A stretch of 64,000 bases of DNA from Myroides phaeus (GTDB lineage Bacteria > Bacteroidota > Bacteroidia > Flavobacteriales > Flavobacteriaceae): positions 1,998,001-2,062,000 of the forward strand of contig NZ_CP047050.1 of NCBI RefSeq assembly GCF_009799805.1, written 5' to 3'. Both the position numbers and the translations under genes were made by a program. Below, piece after piece: positions 25,157 to 33,857 of this stretch; position 1 is the stretch's first letter; each line of letters starts with the position of its first letter. The notes under the pieces are model-generated. The model saw only the letters and a list, made by a program, of their open reading frames with translations, was not told the DNA's origin and made no database searches.

Positions 25157-26590
25157 ATGATTGGACCTCAGTTTTATAAATTACTGCGCAATAAATTCCC
25201 TTTTGAACTAACGGTTAAGCAAGACATCTTTTTGCAAAAAATAGCGAATTTCGTTACAAATGATCAGCAAGATGAGTTGTTTGTACTTAAAGGATACGCG
25301 GGTACGGGTAAAACGACGTTGTTGTCAACCGTAGTAAACGAATTAAAGAGTATTAATAAGTTTTCCGTTATGCTGGCTCCTACGGGGCGTGCGGCAAAGG
25401 TAATTAGCAACTATTCTAACCGACCTGCATTTACCATTCACAAGAATATTTATTACCCGAAAGCCAGTAAAACTGGGGGAGGGGTACAATATACAATGCG
25501 TGCCAATAAGAATAGAAATACTATTTTTATTGTGGATGAGGCGTCTATGATTGGCGATGGCGGTGCTGGAGATACAAGTATGTACCCACACGGCTCGTTG
25601 TTAGACGATTTGATTTACTACGTGTATTCAGGGTTTAACTGTAAGCTTATTTTGATTGGAGATACTGCACAGTTACCTCCGGTTAATATGACTATTAGTC
25701 CGGCTTTGGACATAGATCAATTGGGTTTTCAATACAATATGGATGTGCAACACATCGAATTAGACGAGGTAATGCGTCAAGAAGAAAACTCGGGTATTTT
25801 ATACAATGCTACGGAGTTGAGAATGGCGTTAGACTCTTACTTTTTTGATGCGTTTCAGTTTCAATTACAAGGGTTTAAAGATATCATTCGCCTGACAGAT
25901 GGTTACGACATTCAAGATGCTATTCACTCGGCTTATTCTAACAGTGGGCCAGAGGAAACAGCGTTTATTGTGCGTTCTAACAAAAGAGCAAATGCTTATA
26001 ACCAACAGATACGTGCGCGTATTTTGGATAAGGAGAGTGAAATATCAGCGGGTGACTTACTGATGGTTGTTAAGAACAACTACTTTTGGTTGAAAGATTC
26101 AACAGTTACCGATTTTATTGCTAATGGTGATATTATTGAGGTGCTTCAGATATACAAAGTAGTCGAGTTATACGGTTTCCGATTTGCCTCTGTACGCGTT
26201 AGAATGATTGACTATCCTAATATGATTCCGTTTGACACGATTATCTTCTTGGAGACATTAACCAGTGAGTCTGCGGCTTTGTCGTACGAACAGACAAATC
26301 GCTTGTATCAAGAGGTGCTGTTGGATTATGAAGATGAGATTACGAAGTACAGAAAGGTGCAAAAGGTTAAGGAAAACGAGTATTTCAATGCCTTGCAAGT
26401 TAAGTTCTCTTATGCGATTACGTGTCATAAATCACAAGGTGGACAATGGGAAACGGTGTTTATAGAACAACCGTATTTACCAGAAGGGATCACACAGGAT
26501 TATGTGAAATGGTTGTACACTGCTATGACAAGGGCAAAAGATAAGCTGTACTTAATCGGCTTTAACGACGATAGTTTTGAACAAGAATAA
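25157..26590 (+). CDS. RecD/Dda-like superfamily 1 DNA helicase
   Basis: 477 residues. Walker A is in GYAGTGKTTLLSTVV near residue 45, motif Ia is APTGRAAKVI, Walker B is FIVDEASMIGD near residue 120, motif III is LILIGDTAQLPPV near residue 165, and the UvrD_C_2 end has TCHKSQGGQWETVFIE plus LYTAMTRAKDKLYLIGF near residue 450. The arrangement is that of small SF1B 5'-3' helicases such as T4 Dda or the RecD2 core, without the RecBC partners. A DNA repair or fork-restart role is an inference. Confidence 0.9.
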   Translation: MIGPQFYKLLRNKFPFELTVKQDIFLQKIANFVTNDQQDELFVLKGYAGTGKTTLLSTVVNELKSINKFSVMLAPTGRAAKVISNYSNRPAFTIHKNIYYPKASKTGGGVQYTMRANKNRNTIFIVDEASMIGDGGAGDTSMYPHGSLLDDLIYYVYSGFNCKLILIGDTAQLPPVNMTISPALDIDQLGFQYNMDVQHIELDEVMRQEENSGILYNATELRMALDSYFFDAFQFQLQGFKDIIRLTDGYDIQDAIHSAYSNSGPEETAFIVRSNKRANAYNQQIRARILDKESEISAGDLLMVVKNNYFWLKDSTVTDFIANGDIIEVLQIYKVVELYGFRFASVRVRMIDYPNMIPFDTIIFLETLTSESAALSYEQTNRLYQEVLLDYEDEITKYRKVQKVKENEYFNALQVKFSYAITCHKSQGGQWETVFIEQPYLPEGITQDYVKWLYTAMTRAKDKLYLIGFNDDSFEQE

Positions 26591-26593
26591 TAG

Positions 26594-26632
26594 AAAAAGG
26601 CGATTACTGCACATAGCGTAATCGCCTTTTTT
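26594..26632 (+). terminator. Intrinsic terminator of the helicase gene
   Basis: 14-bp stem AAAAAGGCGATTAC/GTAATCGCCTTTTT with a 10-nt loop and a T run. Confidence 0.92.
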
Positions 26633-26714
26633 ATGATTTATACTTCGTGTTTACTTTTTTAGGTGATTGTATAGGTTGTAAGTGGCTTATTTAAGATGTG
26701 GATTGATATTTAAA

Positions 26715-26820
26715 AAACCTCTGATTTATGCTGTTTAACCTTCTTTCATCTATAGCACCAACACAGTAAAAATAGCGAGAATTCAGAAGGAAACAGCATT
26801 AGCATCTTAGGGGTGAACGT
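26715..26820. repeat. Long imperfect inverted repeat between the helicase gene and kdsB
   Basis: ATGCTGTTTAACCTTCT at 26728-26744 is repeated inverted as AGAAGGAAACAGCAT at 26785-26799, with a 2-nt bulge and a 40-nt loop. Weaker pairing continues outward (CCTCTGATTT against AGCATCTTAGGGG). There is no T run, so it is not a simple terminator. The rest of the 26633-27032 spacer shows no gene. Confidence 0.55.
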
Positions 26821-26984
26821 ACGCTATAATTATGCCAAGGATTGCTCGATAAGTTGCAATTACCACTTTTGGCTACGTATTGGGTGTTAAAGTATGGCAT
26901 CAGTACAAAAACAAGGGTATTTTGTTGATAGATGTACGCAAAGTAGTGTGTATTTGTCCTGTGAAATGTCGCTATCCTTTTCCG

Positions 26985-27011
26985 TTGGTTGTAATGAAAT
27001 TACTATCTTTG
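26985..27011 (+). promoter_or_regulatory. Putative promoter of kdsB
   Basis: TTG at 26985-26987, 16 nt, then TATCTTTG at 27004-27011; the ATG is 22 nt downstream. Confidence 0.5.
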
Positions 27012-27032
27012 AGTACTTAATTTTAGACACAG

Positions 27033-27779
27033 ATGAAAGTTATAGCAGTAATACCAGCGCGTTATGCTTCAACGCGTTTTCCTGGTAAGTTAATGGAAGA
27101 TTTAGGAGGGAAAACGATAATTCGTAGAACTTATGATGCTACTGTAGCAACCGGACTTTTTAGCGATGTATTTGTAGTAACAGATTCGGACTTAATTTAC
27201 AATGATATTGTAGCCCACGGTGGAAAAGCAGTTATGAGTATCAAATCACACGAAAGTGGGAGTGATCGTATAGCTGAAGCGGTGGAAAATATGGAGGCTG
27301 ATATTGTTATTAATGTACAAGGAGATGAACCTTTTGTAAGTAAGGAAAATCTACAGCGTTTGATTGAAATCTTTGAGGCAGACCACACGAAGCAAGTTGA
27401 TTTAGCGTCTTTAATGACTCCGATTAACGAGTGGGAGGTTATTGAAAATCCTAATAATGTAAAAGTGGTGGTTGACGATACAAATACCGCTTTATACTTC
27501 TCAAGATCGGTTATTCCTTATCCACGTGATAAAGAAGTGAGCGTACAGTATTACCAACACATTGGGGTTTATGCTTTTAGAAAAGCTGCTTTGTTAGAGT
27601 TTACTACGCTACCAATGAAGTTTTTAGAAGCGTCAGAAAAGTTAGAGCAATTACGCTACTTAGAATATGGTAAACGTATTAAAATGGCAATTACGACACA
27701 TATTGGAGTAGGGATAGACACACCGGAGGACTTAGCAAAGGCTAAGGCACTATTGGCAAGTAATCCTGCATTACAATAG
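27033..27779 (+). CDS. kdsB: 3-deoxy-manno-octulosonate cytidylyltransferase (CMP-Kdo synthetase)
   Basis: 248 residues, the family length. [19 protein letters not shown] is the nucleotide-binding N-terminus, followed by VVTDSDLI, the metal-binding VNVQGDEPF near residue 92, and [12 protein letters not shown] near residue 170 with KLEQLRYLE. It activates Kdo with CTP for lipid A inner-core synthesis in the cytoplasm. It is a single-gene unit with its own promoter and terminator. Confidence 0.95.
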   Translation: MKVIAVIPARYASTRFPGKLMEDLGGKTIIRRTYDATVATGLFSDVFVVTDSDLIYNDIVAHGGKAVMSIKSHESGSDRIAEAVENMEADIVINVQGDEPFVSKENLQRLIEIFEADHTKQVDLASLMTPINEWEVIENPNNVKVVVDDTNTALYFSRSVIPYPRDKEVSVQYYQHIGVYAFRKAALLEFTTLPMKFLEASEKLEQLRYLEYGKRIKMAITTHIGVGIDTPEDLAKAKALLASNPALQ

Positions 27780-27790
27780 ATCATACAAGT

Positions 27791-27826
27791 AAAAAGGGTA
27801 TCAATTCACATTGATACCCTTTTTTA
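27791..27826. terminator. Bidirectional terminator between kdsB and the SRPBCC gene
   Basis: 14-bp stem AAAAAGGGTATCAA/TTGATACCCTTTTT with a 6-nt loop. Confidence 0.93.
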
Positions 27827-27848
27827 TTAGTTAAAGCAGTTGTCGTTT

Positions 27849-28985
27849 CTATTCCTCCGTAGGTGGAGTAGTCGGAACCACAGGTGCTGTATTTACAGGT
27901 TGAGTTACTGTTGTTGTAGCAGCAGGTGTAATAGCCGTTGTAATGCTATCACGCGTTGCACCACCAGTGTGTGACGTACCATAGTGGTAAGTCGGTACAA
28001 CAGGCGCTTCTTTTTTAATGATTGGTATTTTAATCACTGTTTTCCATTCAGATGCTAATCGGGAATCAATAACAGAATTTCTCAATACCAAAACAAACGG
28101 TTCGTCTGTTTTAATTTGCATTTCTTGATTAGCGATAGCCGTTCTTGTTTGTTGAACCGCCTCTGGCAAGAAAGTATAGTAACCTGTTAAAGTCGATTCA
28201 AAGTAGTTGCTCGAATCAATACTTGCCACTTTAAAGCGTTCTTCCTCATTTAAGAAGATGTCTTCTTTAATCGGAATAGCAAATTTATAATTAATCGTTT
28301 CTCTTGATTTTTCTTCTCCTAACAGTAAAAAAGGATCCCCTGTTTTTGTTACCTTATTGTCTTTACAGAATTGGTCAAGCTCTTTGTGCATAGCAACCAA
28401 ATCGTCATTTAACGACCCTAAAGAAGAAAGGTGTTCCACATACACATAATTAGTAGGTGTACTCTTTTGTACCTCTCCAATTGTTACGGTGTAATCTTTG
28501 TACTGTTTGATAAAGTACACAATAAAAGCGTTGATGTTTTTATCAATACTATTTGTAGCTACTTGATTAGGCGTTCCAGAAAAGAAAGTGATGATTTTAG
28601 TTTTCAAATCTAACGTACCTGAAAAAGAAAAAGACACATTTGTTTTCCCTTGTTTTCTATCAAGTTTCCACTTAATATTTGAAATAGTAGCATCGTGCAA
28701 GATATCTTGAGACAAGCTATCATAAGGGTGAGTGTATTCAGGACGAATAGTATATTTTCCTAATTTTTCTAATTCAATATCATAGATACCATTACCAACC
28801 TTTTCTGATTTCATCCAGTCAGTCCAGTTATCTAAATTACTGATGTATTCGTAAACTACTTGTTTAGGAGCATCTACAGTAAACTTGCGTTCTACTTTGT
28901 ATTCAGGATTCTGCGTAAGAATAAATACAAAAAGGGACACAAGTCCCAACACGAATAATAAGAAGAAATATTTCAGAATTTTCAT
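27849..28985 (-). CDS. Membrane-anchored SRPBCC and GyrI-like two-domain protein
   Basis: 378 residues. An N-terminal helix (ILKYFFLLFVLGLVSLFVF) anchors it. Residues ~30-165 fit an SRPBCC/polyketide-cyclase-like lipid-binding domain (VERKFTVDAPKQVVYEYISN, DNWTDWM). Residues ~175-330 fit a GyrI-like effector-binding domain (VYVEHLSSLGSLNDD to TVIKIPI). The tail is Pro/Thr/Ala-rich and probably disordered. The same domain pair is common in Bacteroidetes; it may bind a hydrophobic ligand, but no ligand or partner is known. The small two-helix gene 29009-29194 lies directly upstream, 23 nt away. Confidence 0.82.
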   Translation of the reverse strand: MKILKYFFLLFVLGLVSLFVFILTQNPEYKVERKFTVDAPKQVVYEYISNLDNWTDWMKSEKVGNGIYDIELEKLGKYTIRPEYTHPYDSLSQDILHDATISNIKWKLDRKQGKTNVSFSFSGTLDLKTKIITFFSGTPNQVATNSIDKNINAFIVYFIKQYKDYTVTIGEVQKSTPTNYVYVEHLSSLGSLNDDLVAMHKELDQFCKDNKVTKTGDPFLLLGEEKSRETINYKFAIPIKEDIFLNEEERFKVASIDSSNYFESTLTGYYTFLPEAVQQTRTAIANQEMQIKTDEPFVLVLRNSVIDSRLASEWKTVIKIPIIKKEAPVVPTYHYGTSHTGGATRDSITTAITPAATTTVTQPVNTAPVVPTTPPTEE

Positions 28986-29008
28986 AACGCTTCAGTACAG
29001 TGAATAAC

Positions 29009-29194
29009 TTATTTTAAAAGGTTTTTCAAAATGAAAAGAGAACCAATAAAAGCAAGGAATGCAAGAAGTACCCATAGTCTATTTTTATAATAGATACGGT
29101 GTAGTTTCAAATCCTTTCTATACATTATAATCAATACAATGGTAAACGTAATTATAAAAAAAAGAGCAAATTGTAATTGACCCGGTGTGAACAT
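29009..29194 (-). CDS. Small two-helix membrane protein
   Basis: 61 residues: MFTPGQLQFALFFIITFTIV starts helix 1 (about 6-23), a basic loop (RKDLKLHRIYYKNR) and helix 2 (about 41-58) follow. The MFTPGQL and YRKDLKLH patterns are conserved in similar small flavobacterial proteins as I remember them. It lies between ilvE and the SRPBCC gene on the same strand. No function is known. Confidence 0.75.
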   Translation of the reverse strand: MFTPGQLQFALFFIITFTIVLIIMYRKDLKLHRIYYKNRLWVLLAFLAFIGSLFILKNLLK

Positions 29195-29238
29195 AATTAT
29201 TTTTTAGCAAAAATAGGCAAAACCTTGATATGAGGTAC

Positions 29239-29267
29239 AAAAAAAACGGCAGGAATTCTGCCGTTTT
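29239..29267 (-). terminator. Terminator of ilvE
   Basis: Stem CGGCAG/CTGCCG with a 5-nt loop; read on the minus strand, it is followed by a run of eight T. Confidence 0.85.
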
Positions 29268-29293
29268 GTAAATATATCTTTAAAAAGATGTAA

Positions 29294-30367
29294 TTAGATG
29301 CTTTGAGTCCATCCAAAAGTATCTTCAATGTGTTTTTGTTGAATACCTTGAAGCGCTTTTTTCAATTGAATAGCGTAAGAATCTTCATCTGTAACTTCTG
29401 GTAATTCGTAGTATTTCTCTTGGAAAGCAAATCCTTCAATTTGTCCAACAGTTACAGCAGTACCAGCACCGAAGATTTCTTTTAATTCACCTTTAGCGTG
29501 TGCGTCAAGTAAATCTTGAACAACGATAGATTTAACCTCTACGTTGATTCCTTTGCTCTTAGCGATTTCGATTAAACTCTTACGAGTTACACCGTCTAAG
29601 ATACGCTCACTTGTAGGAGCAGTAATTAAAGTATCTCCAATTCTGAAGAATACGTTCATTGTTCCAGCTTCTTCTAATTTAGTGTGAGTAGCATCATCAG
29701 TCCAGATTACTTGTTGGTATCCTGCATCTTGAGCTAATTTAGTTGGGTAGAATTGTCCAGCATAGTTACCAGAACATTTAGTAGAACCAACACCACCATT
29801 AGCAGCACGGCTGTAGTGTTCTGCGATTTGAACTTTTACCTTTCCAGAGTAGTATGTACGAGCTGGAGATAAAATGATACAGAACATAAACTCAGTAGAT
29901 GGTCCAGCTACAACACCAGGGTGAGTACCTACCATAAATGGGCGGATATATAAAGAATTACCTTCTCCTTTTTGTACCCAATCTCTATCTAAGTTTAATA
30001 AGGCTTTTAAACCTCCCACGAATCTCTCTTCGTCTATATGTGGCATTGCTAATCTCTCAGCAGATTTGTTGAAACGTTTCCAGTTTTCTTGTGGACGGAA
30101 TAACCAAACTTTGTCTTCAGTATCTTTGTATGCTTTCATTCCTTCGAAGATTGCTTGTCCGTAGTGAAATACATTGATAGAAGGCTCAAATGACATTGGT
30201 CCGTAAGGTTTGATTTCTACTTGTCCCCATTTACCATCTTTATAATGACAAACTAACATATGGTCAGTAAAAACAGAACCAAATTTTACGTTTTCAAAAT
30301 CAATTGAAGCTATTTTAGATTTTTCTACTTTTTGAATAGAGAAATCATTAATTGTTTGTGAACTCAT
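29294..30367 (-). CDS. ilvE: Branched-chain-amino-acid aminotransferase
   Basis: 357 residues, typical of the long (type II) BCAT. FHYGQAIFEGMKAYK near residue 68, IRPFMVGTHPGV, the Schiff-base Lys in GGVGSTKCSGNYAG near residue 200, WTDDATHTKLEEAGTMNVFF, and GAGTAVTVGQIEGF near 305 are all diagnostic of fold-type IV BCAT. It transfers the amino group between Leu, Ile or Val and 2-oxoglutarate. It stands apart from other ilv genes here. A TAATTTTG box at 30447-30440 (minus) may be its promoter. Confidence 0.95.
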   Translation of the reverse strand: MSSQTINDFSIQKVEKSKIASIDFENVKFGSVFTDHMLVCHYKDGKWGQVEIKPYGPMSFEPSINVFHYGQAIFEGMKAYKDTEDKVWLFRPQENWKRFNKSAERLAMPHIDEERFVGGLKALLNLDRDWVQKGEGNSLYIRPFMVGTHPGVVAGPSTEFMFCIILSPARTYYSGKVKVQIAEHYSRAANGGVGSTKCSGNYAGQFYPTKLAQDAGYQQVIWTDDATHTKLEEAGTMNVFFRIGDTLITAPTSERILDGVTRKSLIEIAKSKGINVEVKSIVVQDLLDAHAKGELKEIFGAGTAVTVGQIEGFAFQEKYYELPEVTDEDSYAIQLKKALQGIQQKHIEDTFGWTQSI

Positions 30368-30630
30368 TTCTTATAATGTTTTTTTAATTGTCGTGTATTT
30401 GAACTTATGCTTGCAATGTATTAAAAAAGCAAGACTTTACAAAATTATCAAAAAAAGGACTCAAAAATAGTTTGTTGTTGAACTTTATCTAAAATGTGGT
30501 GATAATTATTGTTTAATCAAAATTAATTACTGAAATTATCATAATCAATGAATTTTGTTTATCTAAACGATTTGTTTTTGGTGTATTTTTTTGACTTAAT
30601 TTTACACTATTATAATAAATATGGAATCCT

Positions 30631-31140
30631 ATGCGTAAAGTTGTTGCTTGTTTAGGTTTATTAACCTTGGTTTTTACGGGATGTAAAAATGAAAAAACTG
30701 CTCCTGTGGCAGAACAAATGTTTGATGCTACTAAATATGAGTATTTCGGTGATAGCATTGCCCTTGCAGATGTCTTGTCAAAAGACGAGATGCTTGAGAA
30801 GTTTAAAACGATGCAGGCAGGTGATACTCTTCAAGTAAAGTTTCAATCTAATATTGTTGAGGTATGTCAGAAAAAGGGATGTTGGATGAGTGTTGAATTA
30901 CCAGGAGATAAGAATAGTTTTGTACGCTTTACAGATTACGGATTCTTTGCTCCAATGAATGCAGCTGGTCACGAAGTGGTTGTTGACGGGAAGGCGTTTG
31001 TATCTGTGATTTCTGTAGACGAATTAAAGCACTATGCAAAAGACGCTGGTAAGTCTGAAGAGGAAATTGCCGCTATTGTGGACCCTAAAGTAACGTACAG
31101 CTTTGTAGCAGATGGAATTGCAATTGATAAAGCGAAGTAA
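30631..31140 (+). CDS. DUF4920 lipoprotein
   Basis: 169 residues. The lipoprotein signal MRKVVACLGLLTLVFTGC has Cys at 18. The mature domain contains VEVCQKKGCWMSVELPGD near residues 74-91, the hallmark of DUF4920, followed by VRFTDYGFFAPMNAAG. The Cys-x4-Cys-Trp-Met pattern suggests metal or redox chemistry, but no activity is established. It is the first gene of a run with the cytochrome (start 1 nt after its stop) and mnmD. Confidence 0.85.
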   Translation: MRKVVACLGLLTLVFTGCKNEKTAPVAEQMFDATKYEYFGDSIALADVLSKDEMLEKFKTMQAGDTLQVKFQSNIVEVCQKKGCWMSVELPGDKNSFVRFTDYGFFAPMNAAGHEVVVDGKAFVSVISVDELKHYAKDAGKSEEEIAAIVDPKVTYSFVADGIAIDKAK

Positions 31141-31141
31141 G

Positions 31142-31603
31142 GTGCTGGTATTAAAGCGCATTAGTTTACTTGTGTTTACAGCACTTATCTTGTTTGCTTG
31201 TCAAAATAAGCAAGTGAAACAAGAGGTTGTTACAGAAGAAAAGACAACGGAAAACACGTCTTTTAAAATGTATGCACTGAGTCCGATGGCTCAGTTGATG
31301 GAAGAAATGCACGCTAATGCTTTAGCTATTAAAGCAAAGTTAGAAGCAGGAGAAACGGAGTTTGGCGAGTTTCCAGAAAGTCATTTGAAGCTTATGGAGG
31401 CAAAGATGACCGATCCGACTGACCGCGATATGTTTTTTGAAACACAAGCAAAGGAGTTTTTAGCTTATGAAAAAGCATTTTACGAAAGTAAGAAAAGCGA
31501 TAAAATAGAAGAGTACAACGCGATTATCAATTCGTGTTTAACGTGTCACCAACAGAAATGTGGTGGCCCAATACCGAGAATAAAAAAATTAAAGATTCAG
31601 TGA
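31142..31603 (+). CDS. Small c-type cytochrome lipoprotein (cytochrome c'-like)
   Basis: 153 residues from a GTG start one base after the preceding stop. With this start the lipoprotein signal is normal (LVLKRISLLVFTALILFAC, Cys near 20); the ATG at 31112 would add basic residues and overlap the previous gene. The mature protein is helical, and the single haem site CLTCH is close to the C-terminus (near residue 137), the layout of four-helix cytochrome c'. Haem attachment would need CcsBA (11706). Redox partner and ligand are unknown. Its stop overlaps the mnmD GTG (GTGA). Confidence 0.85.
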   Translation: MLVLKRISLLVFTALILFACQNKQVKQEVVTEEKTTENTSFKMYALSPMAQLMEEMHANALAIKAKLEAGETEFGEFPESHLKLMEAKMTDPTDRDMFFETQAKEFLAYEKAFYESKKSDKIEEYNAIINSCLTCHQQKCGGPIPRIKKLKIQ

Positions 31604-32262
31604 AAAGAAATGTAATCACAACATCCGATGGGTCAACCTCAATCAAGATAGAAGATTGGGGAGAAACGTATCACTCTATACACGGTGCTATTCAAGAGGC
31701 CAAACACGTGTATATCAACAATGGTTTTGACAGAATAGAAAAGCCGAGTTTGCGCATTTTAGAAATGGGGTTTGGTACGGGGTTAAATGCTTTTTTAACC
31801 TTAGTGGAAGCAAGAAATGCGGGTAAAACAGTTGAGTATTATAGTGTAGAGGCATATCCGGTTACGGAAGAAGAAATGAAAGCCCTTAGCTTCACCGCTC
31901 TGTATTCACAGGCAGAAGACGAGGCTAATTTTCAAGCTATGCACTACGGAGAGTGGAATGTGTTGAATCGCATTTCAGACGAATTCTCATTATACAAAAT
32001 GCACAGCAAGTTTGAAGATATGCAGTTAGAAGCAGGTTATTTTGACTTGGTGTATTTTGACGTATTTGGTTATCAGTTTCAACCCGACTTATGGTCTGTC
32101 GCTATCTTTCAAAAGGTATATGACGCATTAAGAGAGGGAGGCGTATTAGTTACCTATGCGTGTAGAGGTCCTATTAAACGAGCGATGAAAGAAGTAGGAT
32201 TTAGAACAGAAAAGGTACCTGGACCACCAGGAAAAAGAGAAATGCTTGTTGCGTTTAAGTGA
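31600..32262 (+). CDS. mnmD: MnmD-type tRNA 5-(aminomethyl)-2-thiouridine methyltransferase
   Basis: 220 residues from GTG (VKRNVITTSDGSTSIKIEDW), overlapping the upstream stop by 3 nt as GTGA. An ATG at 31534 would overlap the cytochrome gene by 70 nt and prepend unrelated sequence, so GTG is preferred. The protein matches the methyltransferase half of MnmC: YHSIHGAIQEAKHVYI, ILEMGFGTGLNAFLT near residue 52, and FDLVYFDVFGYQFQPDLW near residue 148. It makes mnm5s2U at the tRNA wobble position and lacks the FAD domain, as in stand-alone MnmD. Methylation depends on MnmEG elsewhere. Confidence 0.9.
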   Translation: MKRNVITTSDGSTSIKIEDWGETYHSIHGAIQEAKHVYINNGFDRIEKPSLRILEMGFGTGLNAFLTLVEARNAGKTVEYYSVEAYPVTEEEMKALSFTALYSQAEDEANFQAMHYGEWNVLNRISDEFSLYKMHSKFEDMQLEAGYFDLVYFDVFGYQFQPDLWSVAIFQKVYDALREGGVLVTYACRGPIKRAMKEVGFRTEKVPGPPGKREMLVAFK

Positions 32263-32358
32263 GATTACTGAATTTAAAGGCTTTTGTTTGTGTTATTGTA
32301 GTTGTTTTGTGATTAAATGGTAGTGTAATATGATTTTTTAACATTAATGAATGTATTA

Positions 32359-32390
32359 TTGGTGGATATGATATATCATTAGTATATTTG
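32359..32390 (+). promoter_or_regulatory. Promoter of the 65-aa protein gene
   Basis: TTG at 32359-32361, 21 nt, TATATTTG at 32383-32390: a full match to the flavobacterial -33/-7 pattern with good spacing. The ATG lies 30 nt downstream. Confidence 0.65.
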
Positions 32391-32420
32391 TGTAAGAAAT
32401 GTTAATGAGATATTTTTACT

Positions 32421-32618
32421 ATGAAAACAGGAGAAATGTTAGAGTACGCGAAAGTGGTTTTACAAAACGTGAGCTTTGACCCTCAGCTTTTTTACAAAGA
32501 ATTAGAAAAAATAATGGATAATATGCTGCCTTATGAGGCAGACCAATTAGCCTTATGGGTTGATAGCTTCGTAAAAGAAAAGCCAGAATTACACGAGTCA
32601 TTATTAGAAACAGTTTAA
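32421..32618 (+). CDS. Small conserved cytoplasmic protein, function unknown
   Basis: 65 residues, MKTGEMLEYAKVVLQNVSFD onward, mostly helical with acidic ends (LHESLLETV). It has its own consensus promoter and terminator, which supports a real and well expressed gene. No motif is recognised. The size, aromatic/acidic composition and stand-alone setting recall small regulatory or stress proteins, but that is speculation. Confidence 0.75.
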   Translation: MKTGEMLEYAKVVLQNVSFDPQLFYKELEKIMDNMLPYEADQLALWVDSFVKEKPELHESLLETV

Positions 32619-32628
32619 ACGATATGCC

Positions 32629-32664
32629 AAGAGCTTCCTATTTTATTTAGGGAGCTCTTTTTTT
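32629..32664 (+). terminator. Intrinsic terminator of the 65-aa protein gene
   Basis: 12-bp stem AAGAGCTTCCTA/TAGGGAGCTCTT with one G-T pair and a T run. Confidence 0.9.
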
Positions 32665-32737
32665 ATTTATCTGTTCAAAAGATTTGATTTTTGGATATAA
32701 TTCATACTTTTACCCCATAAGTATAACTAAATAAAGT

Positions 32738-33133
32738 ATGAGAAAAGTAATTCTGTTAGTTGCAATTGCCTTAGGTACACTTACTTCGTGTAAGGGAGAA
32801 CAAGCAAACGAACCTGTAAAAGAGGTTGCGGAAGTAGAACAAGTAGCTACTGATTCGATTGAGGTTACAGATGAATTAGAAGATATTATGACATTGTACA
32901 TTGCTCCTCAAAAAGAAGATTGTGTAGGGGTAGGTCCGATGAAGTGTTTGTTAGTTAAACAAGGAGAAGATGCAGAATGGGAATTGATGTATCAAGGAAT
33001 TGAAGGATTAGACTATCAAGAAGGTTTCGAATACAAAGTTGAGGTTAGAAGAGAAGAAGTACCTAATCCACCTGCTGATGCTTCATCATTTCGCTATGTG
33101 TTAGTGAAAGAGATATCGAAGGTGAAAAAATAA
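32738..33133 (+). CDS. DUF4377 lipoprotein
   Basis: 131 residues. MRKVILLVAIALGTLTSC is a lipoprotein signal with Cys at 18, followed by an acidic spacer. The domain from about residue 48 (TLYIAPQKEDCVGVGPMKCL, then WELMYQGIEGLDYQEGFEY and NPPADASSFRYVL) fits DUF4377, found in lipoproteins and HslJ-related proteins. Two Cys in the DCxGxxPMxC block may form a disulfide. Function unknown. A GNAT gene starts 7 nt downstream, so they are probably cotranscribed. Confidence 0.87.
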   Translation: MRKVILLVAIALGTLTSCKGEQANEPVKEVAEVEQVATDSIEVTDELEDIMTLYIAPQKEDCVGVGPMKCLLVKQGEDAEWELMYQGIEGLDYQEGFEYKVEVRREEVPNPPADASSFRYVLVKEISKVKK

Positions 33134-33140
33134 TACTTTG

Positions 33141-33719
33141 ATGAAAAATATTGTATTAACAGACGAACGTGTTCTTTTAAAACCGTTGGAGCAATACAAT
33201 TGGGAAGACTTACTCGAATATGCCGTTAATGAAACGGATATTTGGAAGTATGCTCACACCCCGTTGGTTGGCGAACAAGGGATTAAAGATTACATCCAAT
33301 ACGCGTTAGATGAACGGGATAAAGGTACATCACTTCCGTTTATTGTATTTGATTTAGAAAAAGAGAAATACGTTGGTTCTACTCGTTTTTACGGTATTAA
33401 TCAGAAACAAAAGAGTTTGCTAATCGGTTATACGTGGTATAGCAAGCAAACACAGGGTACTGGAATTAATGTGCATTGTAAGTATTTACTGTTGAAATAC
33501 GCTTTTGAGTTTATGGAGATGGAACGCGTAGAGTTTCGCGCTGATGCCAGAAATGAAAGAAGTATCGGGGCAATGAAACGCTTAGGTGCAGTACAAGAAG
33601 GTGTGTTGCGCAAAGAGATTATCATTAACGATGGTTCGCGCAGAGATACGGTAATACTTAGTATTTTAAGAGAAGAGTGGTTTAACCACGTTAAAAAGAA
33701 CTTAGAAGAGCGACTGTAA
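33141..33719 (+). CDS. GNAT N-acetyltransferase, RimJ/RimL type
   Basis: 192 residues. The ATG at 33141 is chosen over the TTG directly before it. The RimJ/RimL-type pattern is clear: VLLKPLEQYNWEDLLEYAVN at the start, GSTRFYGINQKQKSLLIGYT and TWYSKQTQGTGINVHCKYLL (pyrophosphate loop near residue 112), RVEFRADARNERSIGAMKRL, then VILSILREEW. The close RimL-like end suggests transfer of acetyl groups to an amino terminus or small amine; the substrate is not known. Confidence 0.88.
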   Translation: MKNIVLTDERVLLKPLEQYNWEDLLEYAVNETDIWKYAHTPLVGEQGIKDYIQYALDERDKGTSLPFIVFDLEKEKYVGSTRFYGINQKQKSLLIGYTWYSKQTQGTGINVHCKYLLLKYAFEFMEMERVEFRADARNERSIGAMKRLGAVQEGVLRKEIIINDGSRRDTVILSILREEWFNHVKKNLEERL

Positions 33720-33825
33720 GTTGCACTAAGTAAAAGTTAGGGTTTTGTTTGCCGTATAGGTTGAAAACAAATTACCTCGCTTCAAAAAACAATAGAATAA
33801 TAGATTTTTTGTGATAATTAGATAA

Positions 33826-33857
33826 GAGCCTGCAAGGAAGATTGCAGGCTTTTTTTG
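33826..33857 (+). terminator. Intrinsic terminator after the RimJ-like gene
   Basis: 9-bp stem AGCCTGCAA/TTGCAGGCT with a 6-nt loop and eight T, about 105 nt after the stop codon. Confidence 0.88.

Noticed and set aside
26894..27088. 64-codon open frame overlapping the kdsB start
   Set aside because: It overlaps the conserved N-terminus of KdsB in another frame and spans the kdsB promoter.
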